Source: Halobacteriales archaeon YIM A00013
GTDB lineage: Archaea > Halobacteriota > Halobacteria > Halobacteriales > Haloarculaceae
Length of the DNA stretch: 64,000 nucleotides
Direction of reading: 5' to 3'
Assembly: GCA_025041195.1 (NCBI GenBank)
Contig: JAKCFM010000001.1
Span: forward strand, 1,798,001-1,862,000
Of this stretch, positions 44,916-52,756 are shown piece by piece; position 1 is the stretch's first letter; the number at the start of each line of letters is the position of its first letter. The translations under genes and the position numbers were made by a program. Under the pieces are notes generated by a model. The model saw only the letters and a list, made by a program, of their open reading frames with translations. It did no database searches and was not told where the DNA came from.

Positions 44916-44926
44916 TTTTTAATATT
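44916..44926 (+). promoter_or_regulatory. TATA-like box of the small membrane gene
   Basis: TTTTTAATATT is centred about 27 bp before the ATG at 44949, which fits a leaderless transcript and supports that start. Confidence 0.5.
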
Positions 44927-44948
44927 GGTTGATGAATAACTAACGCGA

Positions 44949-45230
44949 ATGAAGCGTAGTCCCGGATCGTCGACGCTCGCTGATCTCCTTTCGTGGCTCG
45001 AAATCGCCGTTGGCATACTGCTCATCCTCACGACTGTGTTCCTGTTTTTCGGTACCGCAACCCACGTTACCATGGGGACAGATGCCGGACCAGTGGAAGC
45101 ACAACACCCACAGACGGTCCATTATTCGTCGGCCGTGTGGCTCCAACTGGCGATCATCGGGCTCGTCAATCTCGCCGGCGTGGGCTTTCTCTACGATGGA
45201 ATCCGGCGGCGAGGACGCAGGCCGACCTGA
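44949..45230 (+). CDS. Two-helix membrane protein of unknown function
   Basis: A 93-residue protein with two hydrophobic segments (about 14-36 and 62-84) and a short extracytoplasmic loop TMGTDAGPVEAQHPQ; the tail RRRGRRPT is basic and therefore cytosolic. No family recognised. It stands alone between the amidohydrolase and the Nudix gene, with its own promoter-like box. Confidence 0.72.
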   Translation: MKRSPGSSTLADLLSWLEIAVGILLILTTVFLFFGTATHVTMGTDAGPVEAQHPQTVHYSSAVWLQLAIIGLVNLAGVGFLYDGIRRRGRRPT

Positions 45231-45305
45231 GACGGACGCTTCCATCGCCCACAGCTGGCGATGGCAATCATTTTTGCGGTGCCCGTCGTGACTCAGCATC
45301 CCCTC

Positions 45306-45899
45306 ATGCCATCCAACGATCTCCAGCTCAAGGCCATCGAACAACAGATCGAACAGTGTCAGGCCGAATTCGGAGACGCACCGGTTATCGAGCGCCAGGA
45401 CACACCCGATCCAGAGACGTTCGAGCAGTGGCGAGCGCTTTCTGAAGATGGGTACGTCGGCAGTGCCTACGCGCTCGTTCGCCGCCAGCCAGCTGATCGA
45501 CCGCCGCTCTCGGCCTCAATGCCCGACGAACTCGACGAACGGTCGGCGGCGCTGTTGATTCGCCATCGTGGCGGCACGTTGTGGGCCGCGCCGGGTGGTG
45601 GCCACGAAGCCGGCGAAACAATGGCAGAGACCGTGGTCCGAGAGGTCACAGAAGAGACAGGGATCGACTGTACGCCAACGTCGATCAACCATTTCAGACA
45701 CGAAATCTCAACCTGCGAGGGCTATGACGAGCGACTGCACTGTTTGCGCGTCTTCTTTCACGCGACGTATGCAAATGGCTCGATTTCGATTCAGCCGAGC
45801 GAACTCAACGGCGCGGCCTGGTTCGAGACGGCGCCCGAAGAAAGCCAGCTCACAACCGGCACACGACGGTTGTACGCGGAGTCAATCGAGTCGTTCTGA
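45306..45899 (+). CDS. Nudix hydrolase
   Basis: A 197-residue Nudix protein. The 23-residue Nudix box is complete: it starts GGHEAGETMAE and continues VVREVTEETGI (about 99-121), giving the Glu residues that bind metal. An N-terminal helical region of about 75 residues precedes it. The substrate cannot be told. An in-frame ATG at 45261 exists, but the region before 45306 contains the A/T-rich promoter-like stretch, so MPSNDLQLK is the likely start. Confidence 0.85.
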   Translation: MPSNDLQLKAIEQQIEQCQAEFGDAPVIERQDTPDPETFEQWRALSEDGYVGSAYALVRRQPADRPPLSASMPDELDERSAALLIRHRGGTLWAAPGGGHEAGETMAETVVREVTEETGIDCTPTSINHFRHEISTCEGYDERLHCLRVFFHATYANGSISIQPSELNGAAWFETAPEESQLTTGTRRLYAESIESF

Positions 45900-46084
45900 G
45901 AGAGTCCATCCGCAGAAGTGCTACCGAACTAGCTGTGTTGCGATTGGCTGTAGGAGGGGATTTATGTTTATAACTCTCCTATACAAATAGTGACACGGGA
46001 TCCGGGTTGATATTCAGTATTCACCACCGAACGACGCCCACAGAACACCCCCGAAACCCTGACATTCAATGGTAGTGAGATGCA

Positions 46085-46330
46085 ATGAGTTCAGCAAGAC
46101 AGATAACACTGACAGAAACGCCAGATGGTAAGTGGACGGCGTACGATACGGCGACAGAGCAGCTATCGAAGGGGACGTCCCCGGATGAGGCATTGAAAAA
46201 TCTCGCTATCGACACTGAAACCACCACGATTCCACCGGATGACCCGTTGTTTACTGGTGATCCATTTCTGTCCATTGACATGGGTGACGACTCAATTGAC
46301 GATGTTGTGTACGGAGAACGGAACGAATGA
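46085..46330 (+). CDS. HicB-like antitoxin of a disrupted toxin-antitoxin pair
   Basis: An 81-residue protein starting MSSARQITLTETPDGKWTAY. The beta-strand pattern ITLTETPDGKWTAYD followed by SKGTSPDEALKNL is that of the partially degenerate RNase H-like HicB fold that haloarchaea pair with PIN-domain toxins. The C-terminus is acidic (DPFLSIDMGDDSIDD), suited to wrapping a toxin. The stop codon overlaps the ATG of the adjacent PIN toxin gene (ATGA), as usual in such pairs. The toxin is split by an insertion element seven codons in, so the antitoxin may now be expressed without a partner. Confidence 0.75.
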   Translation: MSSARQITLTETPDGKWTAYDTATEQLSKGTSPDEALKNLAIDTETTTIPPDDPLFTGDPFLSIDMGDDSIDDVVYGERNE

Positions 46331-46369
46331 GTACGAGTGGAGCAGTTCCCCTGTTTATCGTGGGATAGG

Positions 46370-46480
46370 AACGAAGACCCCTTCCTCAAGGAGTCGTTCG
46401 AAAAGTCAGAGATCTTTCGTGATGACGAGAGAGCTAAGCTCTCTCGAACCACGACCGGAGGGAGCGAGTAGGGAGGGGAT
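46370..46480 (+). repeat. Diverged right-end-like (reRNA scaffold) copy near the left end
   Basis: The stretch GAAGACCCCTTCCTCAAGGA (from 46373) resembles the start of the genuine right-end block at 47877 (GAAGCCCCGTCCTCAGGGA), and GAGCGAGTAGGGAGGGG near 46463 resembles GGCGAGTGAGTAGGCGGGG at 47910. Between them lies a perfect 10-bp hairpin, CGAGAGAGCT at 46426-46435 with AGCTCTCTCG at 46437-46446. This looks like the remnant of an earlier related element or a small non-autonomous derivative. It also contains a short open frame with no stop up to 46470, probably the remnant of a tnpB tail. Confidence 0.55.
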
Positions 46481-46575
46481 ACAGTTCCGCATAGTTCCCT
46501 AACACATTCGACGCTCGGCCCACCGTGCCACGTTTTCGCAACACTTACATAGATAATGTATATACTATCCATGCA

Positions 46576-46695
46576 ATGAAGCGGACTACAATCACGCTTC
46601 GGGAAGATCAACACGAGTGGATTCAGGAGAATCACCTGAGTCTATCTCCGTTTGTTCAAGAGAAACTCGACAGACTCATCGAAGACCGTTCATAG
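46576..46695 (+). CDS. 39-residue ribbon-helix-helix protein of the IS element
   Basis: A very short gene giving MKRTTITLREDQHEWIQENH then LSLSPFVQEKLDRLIEDRS. The beta strand RTTITL, a helix, a turn at LSLS and a second helix make a minimal RHH (CopG-like) DNA-binding fold, which acts as a dimer. Its TAG stop at 46693-46695 is followed directly by the tnpB ATG at 46696, so translation is coupled. A CATAGATA box about 25 bp before its ATG is the likely promoter. It probably represses element transcription or helps recognise ends, which is inference. Small RHH proteins ahead of tnpB occur in other haloarchaeal elements as far as I recall. Confidence 0.72.
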   Translation: MKRTTITLREDQHEWIQENHLSLSPFVQEKLDRLIEDRS

Positions 46696-47922
46696 ATGCA
46701 CTACAACTACCGGTACAGGCTCGACCCGTCCGATGCTCTCCAAGAGTCGTTGGACCGGCATCGGGATCTGTATCGGCAAGTGTACAATCATTTTCTCTAT
46801 CGACTCAATCACAGTGACGAGACGACGAAATACGGTGAAATCAATCAGCTCCCGTCGATTAAGCAGTGGTGGGGCGATCTCACCGGCCTGTATTCTCGAA
46901 CGCTACAGAACGTCGTCGAACGGTTGTATACCAACCTCTCACGGCTGAAGGAGGCGAAGGAGAATGGTCGTGCGGTTGGTCTACTCAAGTGGAAAGCGCC
47001 GACCGAGTACCGATCATTCACCTACCGACAGTCTGGGTTCGAGCTCAAGAACACGAGTGGTCAGACCGTCCTACGGCTTTCAAAGATCGGAGAAATACCT
47101 GTTCATTTCCACCGAGAAATCCCCGAGAACGCGACTATCAAACAAGTCACGGTCAAGAAGGAACCGACGGGAGAGTGGTTCGCCACGTTCGGTATCGACG
47201 TGGACAAAGCCACACCTGAAAAACCGGAGAATCCCGAGAAATGTGTTGGCATCGACGTGGGGATTCTCAAATATGCTCACGACACCGATGGTACTGCGGT
47301 CGGGTCGCTCGACCTCTCCGACGAGCGGGAACGCTTGGAGCGCGAACAACGGAAGCTCTCGCGGAAAAAGCACGGCTCCAACAACTGGGAGAAACAGCGC
47401 CGAGTCGTGGCCGAATGTCACGCCAACTTGAAGAACAAACGCCGTGATTTCCTTCACAAGCTCTCGAACTACTACGCCCAAGAATACGATCTCGTCGCTG
47501 TCGAAGACTTGAACGTCGCTGGAATGATGCAGTTCGATTCAAACTCCCGAAACCGCGCATCCGCCGCATGGGGTACTTTTCTCAGGGTGCTTGAGTATAA
47601 GTGCGAACGAGAAGGAACGCACTACATTCCGGTTGAGCCGAAAGATACTACCAAAGCGTGTGCGGCGTGTGGTGTGAAAACCAACAAACAGTTGTGGGTC
47701 CGTGAACACTCCTGTCCAGCGTGTGGATTCACGGCGGACAGGGACGCGAACGCTGCGTGGAACATCTTTTTTCAAGGCCTCGAAGACATAGGAGTGGGAT
47801 ACTCCGAATCAATGCCTGTGGAGACTGCGCTCCCTGTGGATACATCTGTATCTGCAAAGCACGTCATTGAAACAGGAAGCCCCGTCCTCAGGGAACGAGC
47901 CGTCACTGCGGCGAGTGAGTAG
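46696..47922 (+). CDS. tnpB: TnpB RNA-guided nuclease
   Basis: A 408-residue TnpB, the RNA-guided DNA endonuclease ancestral to Cas12. The RuvC residues are present: D187 in CVGIDVGILKY, E270 in VAVEDLNVAGM and D350 in DRDANAAWNI. The zinc finger has CAAC (322-325) and CPAC (340-343). N-terminal helical and beta-barrel parts precede them. The intact catalytic set and absence of stops suggest an active enzyme. In known systems it uses an RNA from the right end of the element to cut the empty donor site and so keep the element in the population. The last 50 or so codons overlap the presumed guide-RNA scaffold. Confidence 0.95.
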   Translation: MHYNYRYRLDPSDALQESLDRHRDLYRQVYNHFLYRLNHSDETTKYGEINQLPSIKQWWGDLTGLYSRTLQNVVERLYTNLSRLKEAKENGRAVGLLKWKAPTEYRSFTYRQSGFELKNTSGQTVLRLSKIGEIPVHFHREIPENATIKQVTVKKEPTGEWFATFGIDVDKATPEKPENPEKCVGIDVGILKYAHDTDGTAVGSLDLSDERERLEREQRKLSRKKHGSNNWEKQRRVVAECHANLKNKRRDFLHKLSNYYAQEYDLVAVEDLNVAGMMQFDSNSRNRASAAWGTFLRVLEYKCEREGTHYIPVEPKDTTKACAACGVKTNKQLWVREHSCPACGFTADRDANAAWNIFFQGLEDIGVGYSESMPVETALPVDTSVSAKHVIETGSPVLRERAVTAASE

Positions 47923-47951
47923 GCGGGGTAGTTCACCGATACTGGTGCATT
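47866..47951 (+). ncRNA. Presumed right-end guide RNA (reRNA/omegaRNA) of TnpB
   Basis: The end of tnpB and the few bases after it form the scaffold: an outer stem CCCCG/CGGGG (47880-47884 with 47924-47928) and an inner stem GCCG/CGGC (47899-47902 with 47909-47912). By analogy with characterised TnpB systems the guide would be the host sequence directly after the element, starting TTCACCGATACTGG, i.e. codons 8 onward of the interrupted toxin gene. Exact 5' end is unknown; limits given are approximate. Confidence 0.55.
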
Positions 47952-48399
47952 TTTCGCCCATTTTAACGGTAACGATGACCACCACGGACAGGCAACATCG
48001 ATTTTCGACGCCATTCGGAAGAGAAATGCTCCGTATCGTCCACTCCTCACTAGCGGGTACGTACTTTCGGAACTCGCTACACTCACTCTCCGGAAGAAAA
48101 ATCATACGAGTGCTGTCGAAGCACTGTCTCGGGTCCTTGATTCGCCCGCAATTTCAGTCGTTCATCCAGACGCTGTCCAGTTCAGTGCGATACGAGAGTC
48201 TTTCGAACAGTATTCAGACCAGCAGATCTCCTTCGTCGACCATTCATCTGCAATCATCGCCCGAAACCGTGGAATCGATCGCATCTTCACCTTCGACAGT
48301 GACTTTCGGACGCTTGGGTTCACACTCGTTCCCGGTGATACTGGCTTGCAAGGGGACGCTCAGTGAGATGCATTGCTCTGAAAATCGAACTGCACAAAA

Positions 48400-48903
48400 T
48401 CAATCGAGTCGTTCTGAGTGTTCCTGATAGCGATTTGCGAGCTCAACGTAGTGATCGCCGGCGTACGTCCAGGGCGTTTCGTCATCGGTCCGTTTCACTT
48501 CTGCGGGCGTCCCAATCGCAAACGACGACGGTGGGATGTCGGTGTTCTCCGTGACGACACTCCCAGCGCCGATGAGCGCGCGATCGCCGATCGTCGCACC
48601 ATCAAGCACCGTCGCCTGCATGCCGATCAGCGCCCGCTCACCGACCGTGGCCGCATGGACGATCGCGGTGTGGCCAACCGTTGCGTAGGGGCCGATTTCG
48701 ACACCCTCGTGACAGACCGCATTGTCCTGAACGTTTGCGCCCTCCCTGATGACGATCTCACCGTGATCGCCACGGAGTGTCGTGTTGGGCCAGATGCTCG
48801 CGTCCTGTTCGATCGTCACGTCACCGATGATGACGGCCGTCTCATCCACGTACGCAGAGTCGTGAATCGTCGGTTCTGATCCCTCAAACGAACGGAGTAC
48901 CAT
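48400..48903 (-). CDS. Gamma-carbonic-anhydrase-like left-handed beta-helix protein
   Basis: A 167-residue protein of hexapeptide repeats (left-handed beta helix), from the ATG at 48903. Zinc-site residues of the gamma-class fold appear as NAVCHEGVEIGPYATVGHTAIVH with three histidines (about 78-98), followed by IGMQATVLDGATIG. The family includes true gamma carbonic anhydrases and acyltransferase-like relatives; the acid-loop catalytic Glu residues are not clearly visible, so activity is uncertain. It lies downstream of the disrupted toxin in convergent orientation. Confidence 0.85.
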   Translation of the reverse strand: MVLRSFEGSEPTIHDSAYVDETAVIIGDVTIEQDASIWPNTTLRGDHGEIVIREGANVQDNAVCHEGVEIGPYATVGHTAIVHAATVGERALIGMQATVLDGATIGDRALIGAGSVVTENTDIPPSSFAIGTPAEVKRTDDETPWTYAGDHYVELANRYQEHSERLD

Positions 48904-48982
48904 ACCGATTCGCTGGGCCACAGCGCTATAAATCGTCGGTCAGCATCCGAATGGAGAAGTAGACGCTCCTGCCAGAAGAGAC

Positions 48983-49768
48983 ATGGTACGCATCGACGGC
49001 TCGACCATCATTGGAATGGTCCATCTCAAGCCACTCGCTGGGGCACCGGAATTCGACGGCGATCGAGAAGCGATCATCGATCGCGCACTGGCTGATGCAC
49101 GAACGCTCGCCGAGGGCGGTGTTGACGCCGTGTTGGTCGAAAACTTCGGCGATGCGCCGTTCTACCCCGACAGCGTGCCACATCATGTGGTCGCGGAGAT
49201 GACACGCGCAGGGACGGCCATCCAGAACGCAATCGACATCCCAGTGGGTATCAACGTGCTCCGAAACGACGCCACAGCAGCGCTCTCGGTCGCCGCGGCT
49301 ACTGGTGGCGAGTTCATCCGCGTCAACGTTCACACCGGCGCGAAAGTCACCGATCAGGGACGGATCGACGGACGGGCCCACGAAACGATCAGACTCCGCG
49401 AGCGCATCGACGCAACGAACGTGCGCGTGTTCGCCGACGTGGGCGTCAAACACGCCAGCGCACTCGGCGCGGCATCGATTGCGGCCGAAACACGCGATCT
49501 CATCGAACGCGGTGCTGTCGATGCCGTGATCGTCTCCGGAGCCGCCACCGGCGAGTCGACCGATACCGACGAGCTCCAAACGGTAACGGAAATCGCTCAC
49601 CAGGCCTCGATACCGGTGCTTGTCGGCAGCGGCGCAACGCCGGACACCATCGACGAACTGCTCACCATCGCCGACGGCGCTATCGTCGGCTCCGCAATGA
49701 AAGTCGATGGGAACCCATCCAATCCAGTGGATGAAGACCGCGTTGAAGAGATTGTGAACGCTCGGTAG
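48983..49768 (+). CDS. BtpA/SgcQ family TIM-barrel protein
   Basis: A 261-residue protein of the BtpA family, (beta/alpha)8 barrels named after a cyanobacterial photosystem I biogenesis factor and also including sugar-pathway proteins. Characteristic stretches are GMVHLKPLAGAPEFDGD near 12-28, LVENFGDAPFYPDSVPHHV near 53 and GINVLRNDATAALSVA near 89. The function in archaea is unknown. Divergent from the carbonic-anhydrase-like gene with an 79-bp spacer; 49 bp before the cysteine synthase gene. Confidence 0.88.
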   Translation: MVRIDGSTIIGMVHLKPLAGAPEFDGDREAIIDRALADARTLAEGGVDAVLVENFGDAPFYPDSVPHHVVAEMTRAGTAIQNAIDIPVGINVLRNDATAALSVAAATGGEFIRVNVHTGAKVTDQGRIDGRAHETIRLRERIDATNVRVFADVGVKHASALGAASIAAETRDLIERGAVDAVIVSGAATGESTDTDELQTVTEIAHQASIPVLVGSGATPDTIDELLTIADGAIVGSAMKVDGNPSNPVDEDRVEEIVNAR

Positions 49769-49817
49769 CTTCTTCAGGGAACATTAATATGTCGCGTCGT
49801 GCAAGTATTGCCAGTTA

Positions 49818-50798
49818 ATGACCACACACGAGCACCCGTTGTCCTCGGTCCTCGAAACGGTAGGCGAGACGCCGCTGGTTGCGATCGATGTTGGGCCGCC
49901 GTCGGTGGACGTGTACGCCAAACTAGAGACGTTCAATCCTGGAGCGAGCGTGAAAGATCGCATCGGCCGCTACATGCTGGAAGCGATGTTAGACCGTGGT
50001 GAGATCGATCCCGGCGGGACGGTGATCGAGCCGACGGCCGGCAACACCGGGATCGGGCTCGCAATAGCCGCCCAGCAGCTGGATTTGAACGCGATATTCG
50101 TCGTTCCCGAGCGATTTAGCCAGGAGAAACAACAGCTCATGCGGGCGTTGGGGGCGCGCGTCGAAAACACCCCAACGGAAGCCGAAATGAGCGGCGCTGT
50201 CGATCGAGCCCACGAGCTCGCCGACGAAATTGAAAACAGCGTCGTTCCCCAGCAGTTTGCGAATCCGTTGAACACGGAGGCCCACTACGCGACGACCGGC
50301 CCGGAGATCTATGGGGCACTCGACGGCGCGGTGGGGGCCGTCGTTGTCGGCTGTGGCACTGCTGGAACGCTGATGGGGATCGCCAACTACGCCAGAGAAC
50401 AGAACGGTGACACTCATATCTGTGCCGTCGAACCGGAAGGATCGATGTACGGCTCGCTGCTCGATGGCGCTCCAGAGCACGAGGAGTATAAAATCGAGGG
50501 GATCGGCACCTCGGATGCCACCACGAACGAGCTGTTCGATCCCACGCTGGTCGATACTATCGAGCAGGTGAGCGATCGCGATGCACACACGGAACTGAAA
50601 CGGCTGGCACGAGAAGAAGGCCATCTCGTCGGCTCAAGCGCCGGCGCTGTGAGCCACGCCGCCAGGACCGTCGCAAACCGGATTGACCGAGGCGAGCTCT
50701 CAGTTCCACACCAGACCATCGTCACGGTGTTTCCCGACACGAGCGAGCGCTATCTCTCGAAGGGGATCTACGGCTCGTTTGAAGAATGGGATGGGTGA
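49818..50798 (+). CDS. Cysteine synthase family PLP enzyme
   Basis: A 326-residue fold-type II PLP enzyme. The Schiff-base Lys is in NPGASVKDRIGRYM (about 36-49), the phosphate/substrate loop is EPTAGNTGIGLA (about 73-84), and GCGTAGTLMGIANY (about 178) is the cofactor phosphate site. These place it with O-acetylserine or cystathionine beta-synthase-like enzymes. Sulphide addition to O-acetyl- or O-phosphoserine is the likely reaction, but the acceptor is not proven. The lysine here is intact, in contrast to the threonine synthase homologue at 21.7 kb. Confidence 0.92.
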   Translation: MTTHEHPLSSVLETVGETPLVAIDVGPPSVDVYAKLETFNPGASVKDRIGRYMLEAMLDRGEIDPGGTVIEPTAGNTGIGLAIAAQQLDLNAIFVVPERFSQEKQQLMRALGARVENTPTEAEMSGAVDRAHELADEIENSVVPQQFANPLNTEAHYATTGPEIYGALDGAVGAVVVGCGTAGTLMGIANYAREQNGDTHICAVEPEGSMYGSLLDGAPEHEEYKIEGIGTSDATTNELFDPTLVDTIEQVSDRDAHTELKRLAREEGHLVGSSAGAVSHAARTVANRIDRGELSVPHQTIVTVFPDTSERYLSKGIYGSFEEWDG

Positions 50799-50808
50799 GA
50801 AAGAACGA

Positions 50809-51465
50809 TTATTCGATCGACAGCTCCGCGTTGAACCGCTCGAAAAACGTCTCCACGAACGCCCATCGAGACTCGCCAAGCCGTCTGGCAGGTGCTGTGT
50901 GTAACGCCGACAGACGCTCTTTCGCCCACCCTTTGAGCAGGGCTACGTCCGGACGATCCGGTGGTGTCAGATCGTGTGCAGAACTGTCATCCAGGCTTGC
51001 GTACGCCGATCCCGCTCGACCGGATCGTTCACCGACAATGCTCGCCAGTCGGACGATGCCAATCGCGCCGATCGCATCTAGCTTGTCTGCATCGAACAGG
51101 AGCCGTCCCGCAGACGTGCTCGGTGCTGGCGAGCTATCACGAATCGAGTGCGAGCGGATACAGGCACAGATCCGTTCGACCCGCTCGGAGGAGACGCCCG
51201 CGTCAGTGAGTAGCGCACGGGCTTTTTTCGCCCCCCAGCGGTCGTGATCGTCGATCGTTCCGGTTCGTTCTCGGGGCCGTCCAATATCGTGCATCCAGGC
51301 CGCAGCCGCGAGGAGATCGGTCTCGACGGGTTCATCGAGTCGTTCAGCCAGTCGAAGGGAGAGATCACACACCCTGGCGGCGTGATACTGATCGTGTCCG
51401 GGGAGTGCATCCGCATAGTACGGGATCGCGAGCGAACGCGCGAGTGAGGAACAGTCCGATACCAT
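50809..51465 (-). CDS. HD-domain phosphohydrolase (HDIG type)
   Basis: A 218-residue HD protein. Metal-binding residues occur in DQYHAARVCDLS near 26 (His), AAWMHDIGRPR near 58 (His-Asp), a DDHDRWGAKKA segment near 70, and FDADKLDAIGAIG near 128 (last Asp), the YedJ/HDIG-like layout. Substrate unknown; this branch includes nucleotidases of small phosphate esters. Convergent with the cysteine synthase gene (10-bp gap) and divergent from the lipoprotein gene. Confidence 0.85.
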   Translation of the reverse strand: MVSDCSSLARSLAIPYYADALPGHDQYHAARVCDLSLRLAERLDEPVETDLLAAAAWMHDIGRPRERTGTIDDHDRWGAKKARALLTDAGVSSERVERICACIRSHSIRDSSPAPSTSAGRLLFDADKLDAIGAIGIVRLASIVGERSGRAGSAYASLDDSSAHDLTPPDRPDVALLKGWAKERLSALHTAPARRLGESRWAFVETFFERFNAELSIE

Positions 51466-51585
51466 CGATGCTGAATCTCACCGCAACGGGTGGAGATCTT
51501 TCGATTGCGAGCCTATTCACAGCGGCTGGAGGTTCCCTCAAAGCATATATTATACCGACAGTTATTGGGAGATAGACCGGCACAA

Positions 51586-52548
51586 ATGACATATCGACCA
51601 CCATTTCACGGCTCGGGGGGTGCTGTGGTTGGCGTCTGTCTCGTCGTTGTTTTCGCAGGATGTCTTGGTGGTGCCTTCGACGATTCCGAAGCGGGATCGC
51701 CCTCTGCAACGAACACCAGCGGTACGGCGTACACCGAGGCGATGGAGGCTATCCCTCCGATGAGCGAGCGAACAAACGCCGTGATGGCAGACCTCGATGA
51801 GAAACATAACAGAATATCTAGTTATGAGGCGTCCATCACCGAACGGACTGTGACGGAGCTTTCGAACGGAAGCACGATGGAGCACGTCATGAACTGGCAC
51901 GTGCAGGTGAAATACACCGACGACGGCGTACTCACCAACGTTTCTCGGTGGTCACCAGACACGGCCGAGGAGCAGTCCTTCCACATCCGGAATCGGACTG
52001 CCGAAATCACCTACCTCCCGGATCAAGCCGAGTATGCAATCGAACGATACGACCGCTCTCGGAATACTGATCGGGAGAATCCAGGATATCCGCATTACAG
52101 ATCGTACAATGGCGAGTACAACATCTTCGATGCTGAACCCGCTGAGGTAAAACGCGAAAATGCGATCGAATTCGCGGGCAACGAAACGGTTCGTGGAGAA
52201 AAGGCGTACGTAATCACGCTCAATGGAAACCCAAACGGTGGGAATAGCGCGTACTACGCCGCTCAGACGTTCTACGTCGACACCGACACTGGCGTCGTGT
52301 TGAAACAGACGGCACAGAAACCCCACCTCGATTCGATGGCGAACATTTCGGTGAGTGAGCTAGAAGACCCAGGAGACAGACGCAGTAGGAACGACACCGA
52401 AAGTCCCGACGATGCGGTGTATCTCGGTGATAAGACGATCACTACCACGTACTCCAACGTGAGCGTCAACAGCGTTCCAGACGATGCGTTCACGCTGGAT
52501 CTCACCGCAGACGACGATGTGGAGGTCATCGACGACGACGAACGGTGA
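51586..52548 (+). CDS. LolA-like outer-surface lipoprotein
   Basis: A 320-residue exported lipoprotein. The signal peptide has a hydrophobic core ending in the lipobox VFAGC (Cys26), Sec-type since no twin arginine is present. The mature part is beta-rich with repeats of the pattern seen in archaeal LolA-like / DUF4367-type proteins, e.g. MNWHVQVKYTDDG and FYVDTDTGVVLKQ. It is thought to bind lipids or to sense at the membrane surface, without proof. Acidic C-terminus. The ATG at 51586 is chosen because upstream sequence lacks signal-peptide character and contains an A/T-rich patch. Confidence 0.78.
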   Translation: MTYRPPFHGSGGAVVGVCLVVVFAGCLGGAFDDSEAGSPSATNTSGTAYTEAMEAIPPMSERTNAVMADLDEKHNRISSYEASITERTVTELSNGSTMEHVMNWHVQVKYTDDGVLTNVSRWSPDTAEEQSFHIRNRTAEITYLPDQAEYAIERYDRSRNTDRENPGYPHYRSYNGEYNIFDAEPAEVKRENAIEFAGNETVRGEKAYVITLNGNPNGGNSAYYAAQTFYVDTDTGVVLKQTAQKPHLDSMANISVSELEDPGDRRSRNDTESPDDAVYLGDKTITTTYSNVSVNSVPDDAFTLDLTADDDVEVIDDDER

Positions 52549-52645
52549 CGGAACGACCCGTTCACGAGGATGCGACAGTACAACTGGATATAAAACTGCT
52601 ATATCTCGAAGGATTTTTTACGAATATTAGTTTCAGAGTTATATA

Positions 52646-52756
52646 ATGGACGCAAAAAAGGTGCAGTGTGATAACTGTGGATTTTGGACGGAGATTGACA
52701 CCACAACCAATGGGAACAAGCTCTGTCGTCGCTGTTCGGAAAAATTATACTACTGA
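52646..52756 (+). CDS. 36-residue zinc-ribbon peptide
   Basis: A short frame giving MDAKKVQCDNCGFWTEIDTT then a NGNKLCRRCSEKLYY tail. Two CxxC pairs (CDNC and CRRC) about 17 residues apart make a minimal zinc ribbon. It follows A/T-rich sequence with an ATATAATGG start context, and its last 12 bp overlap the 3' end of the convergent gene. Small zinc ribbons of this size are frequent and largely unstudied in haloarchaea. The cysteine pattern makes a chance frame unlikely. Confidence 0.7.
   Translation: MDAKKVQCDNCGFWTEIDTTTNGNKLCRRCSEKLYY

Larger units (their letters stand above)
46348..47931 (+). mobile_element. TnpB-only IS200/IS605-family element (IS1341 group)
   Basis: Boundaries are set by the interrupted toxin gene: left flank ends ...GCAGTT at 46347 and right flank resumes TTCACC at 47932, giving 1584 bp. 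No target duplication is seen, as expected for IS200/IS605 elements, which transpose as single strands. The element carries a 39-residue RHH gene and tnpB, but no tnpA, so movement needs a TnpA supplied elsewhere. The right end folds as a hairpin (CCCCG 47880-47884 with CGGGG 47924-47928 enclosing GCCG/CGGC). A second, diverged right-end-like block sits near the left end, so the element may be composite. Confidence 0.85.
46327..48366 (+). pseudogene. vapC: PIN-domain (VapC-type) toxin gene split by an IS element
   Basis: The gene begins ATG at 46327, overlapping the antitoxin stop, and gives MSTSGAV up to 46347. Reading resumes at 47932 with FTDTGAFFAHFNGNDDHH and runs to TGA 48364-48366. Joining the two pieces restores a 151-residue reading frame without loss of frame. 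All four acidic residues of the PIN ribonuclease site are kept: D10 (TDTG), E54 (SELA), D110 (FVDHS) and the FDSDF pair near 130. So the toxin coding sequence is intact apart from the insertion, suggesting a recent event or occasional precise excision. In the present form the N-terminal strand with D10 cannot be translated as one protein. Confidence 0.85.
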
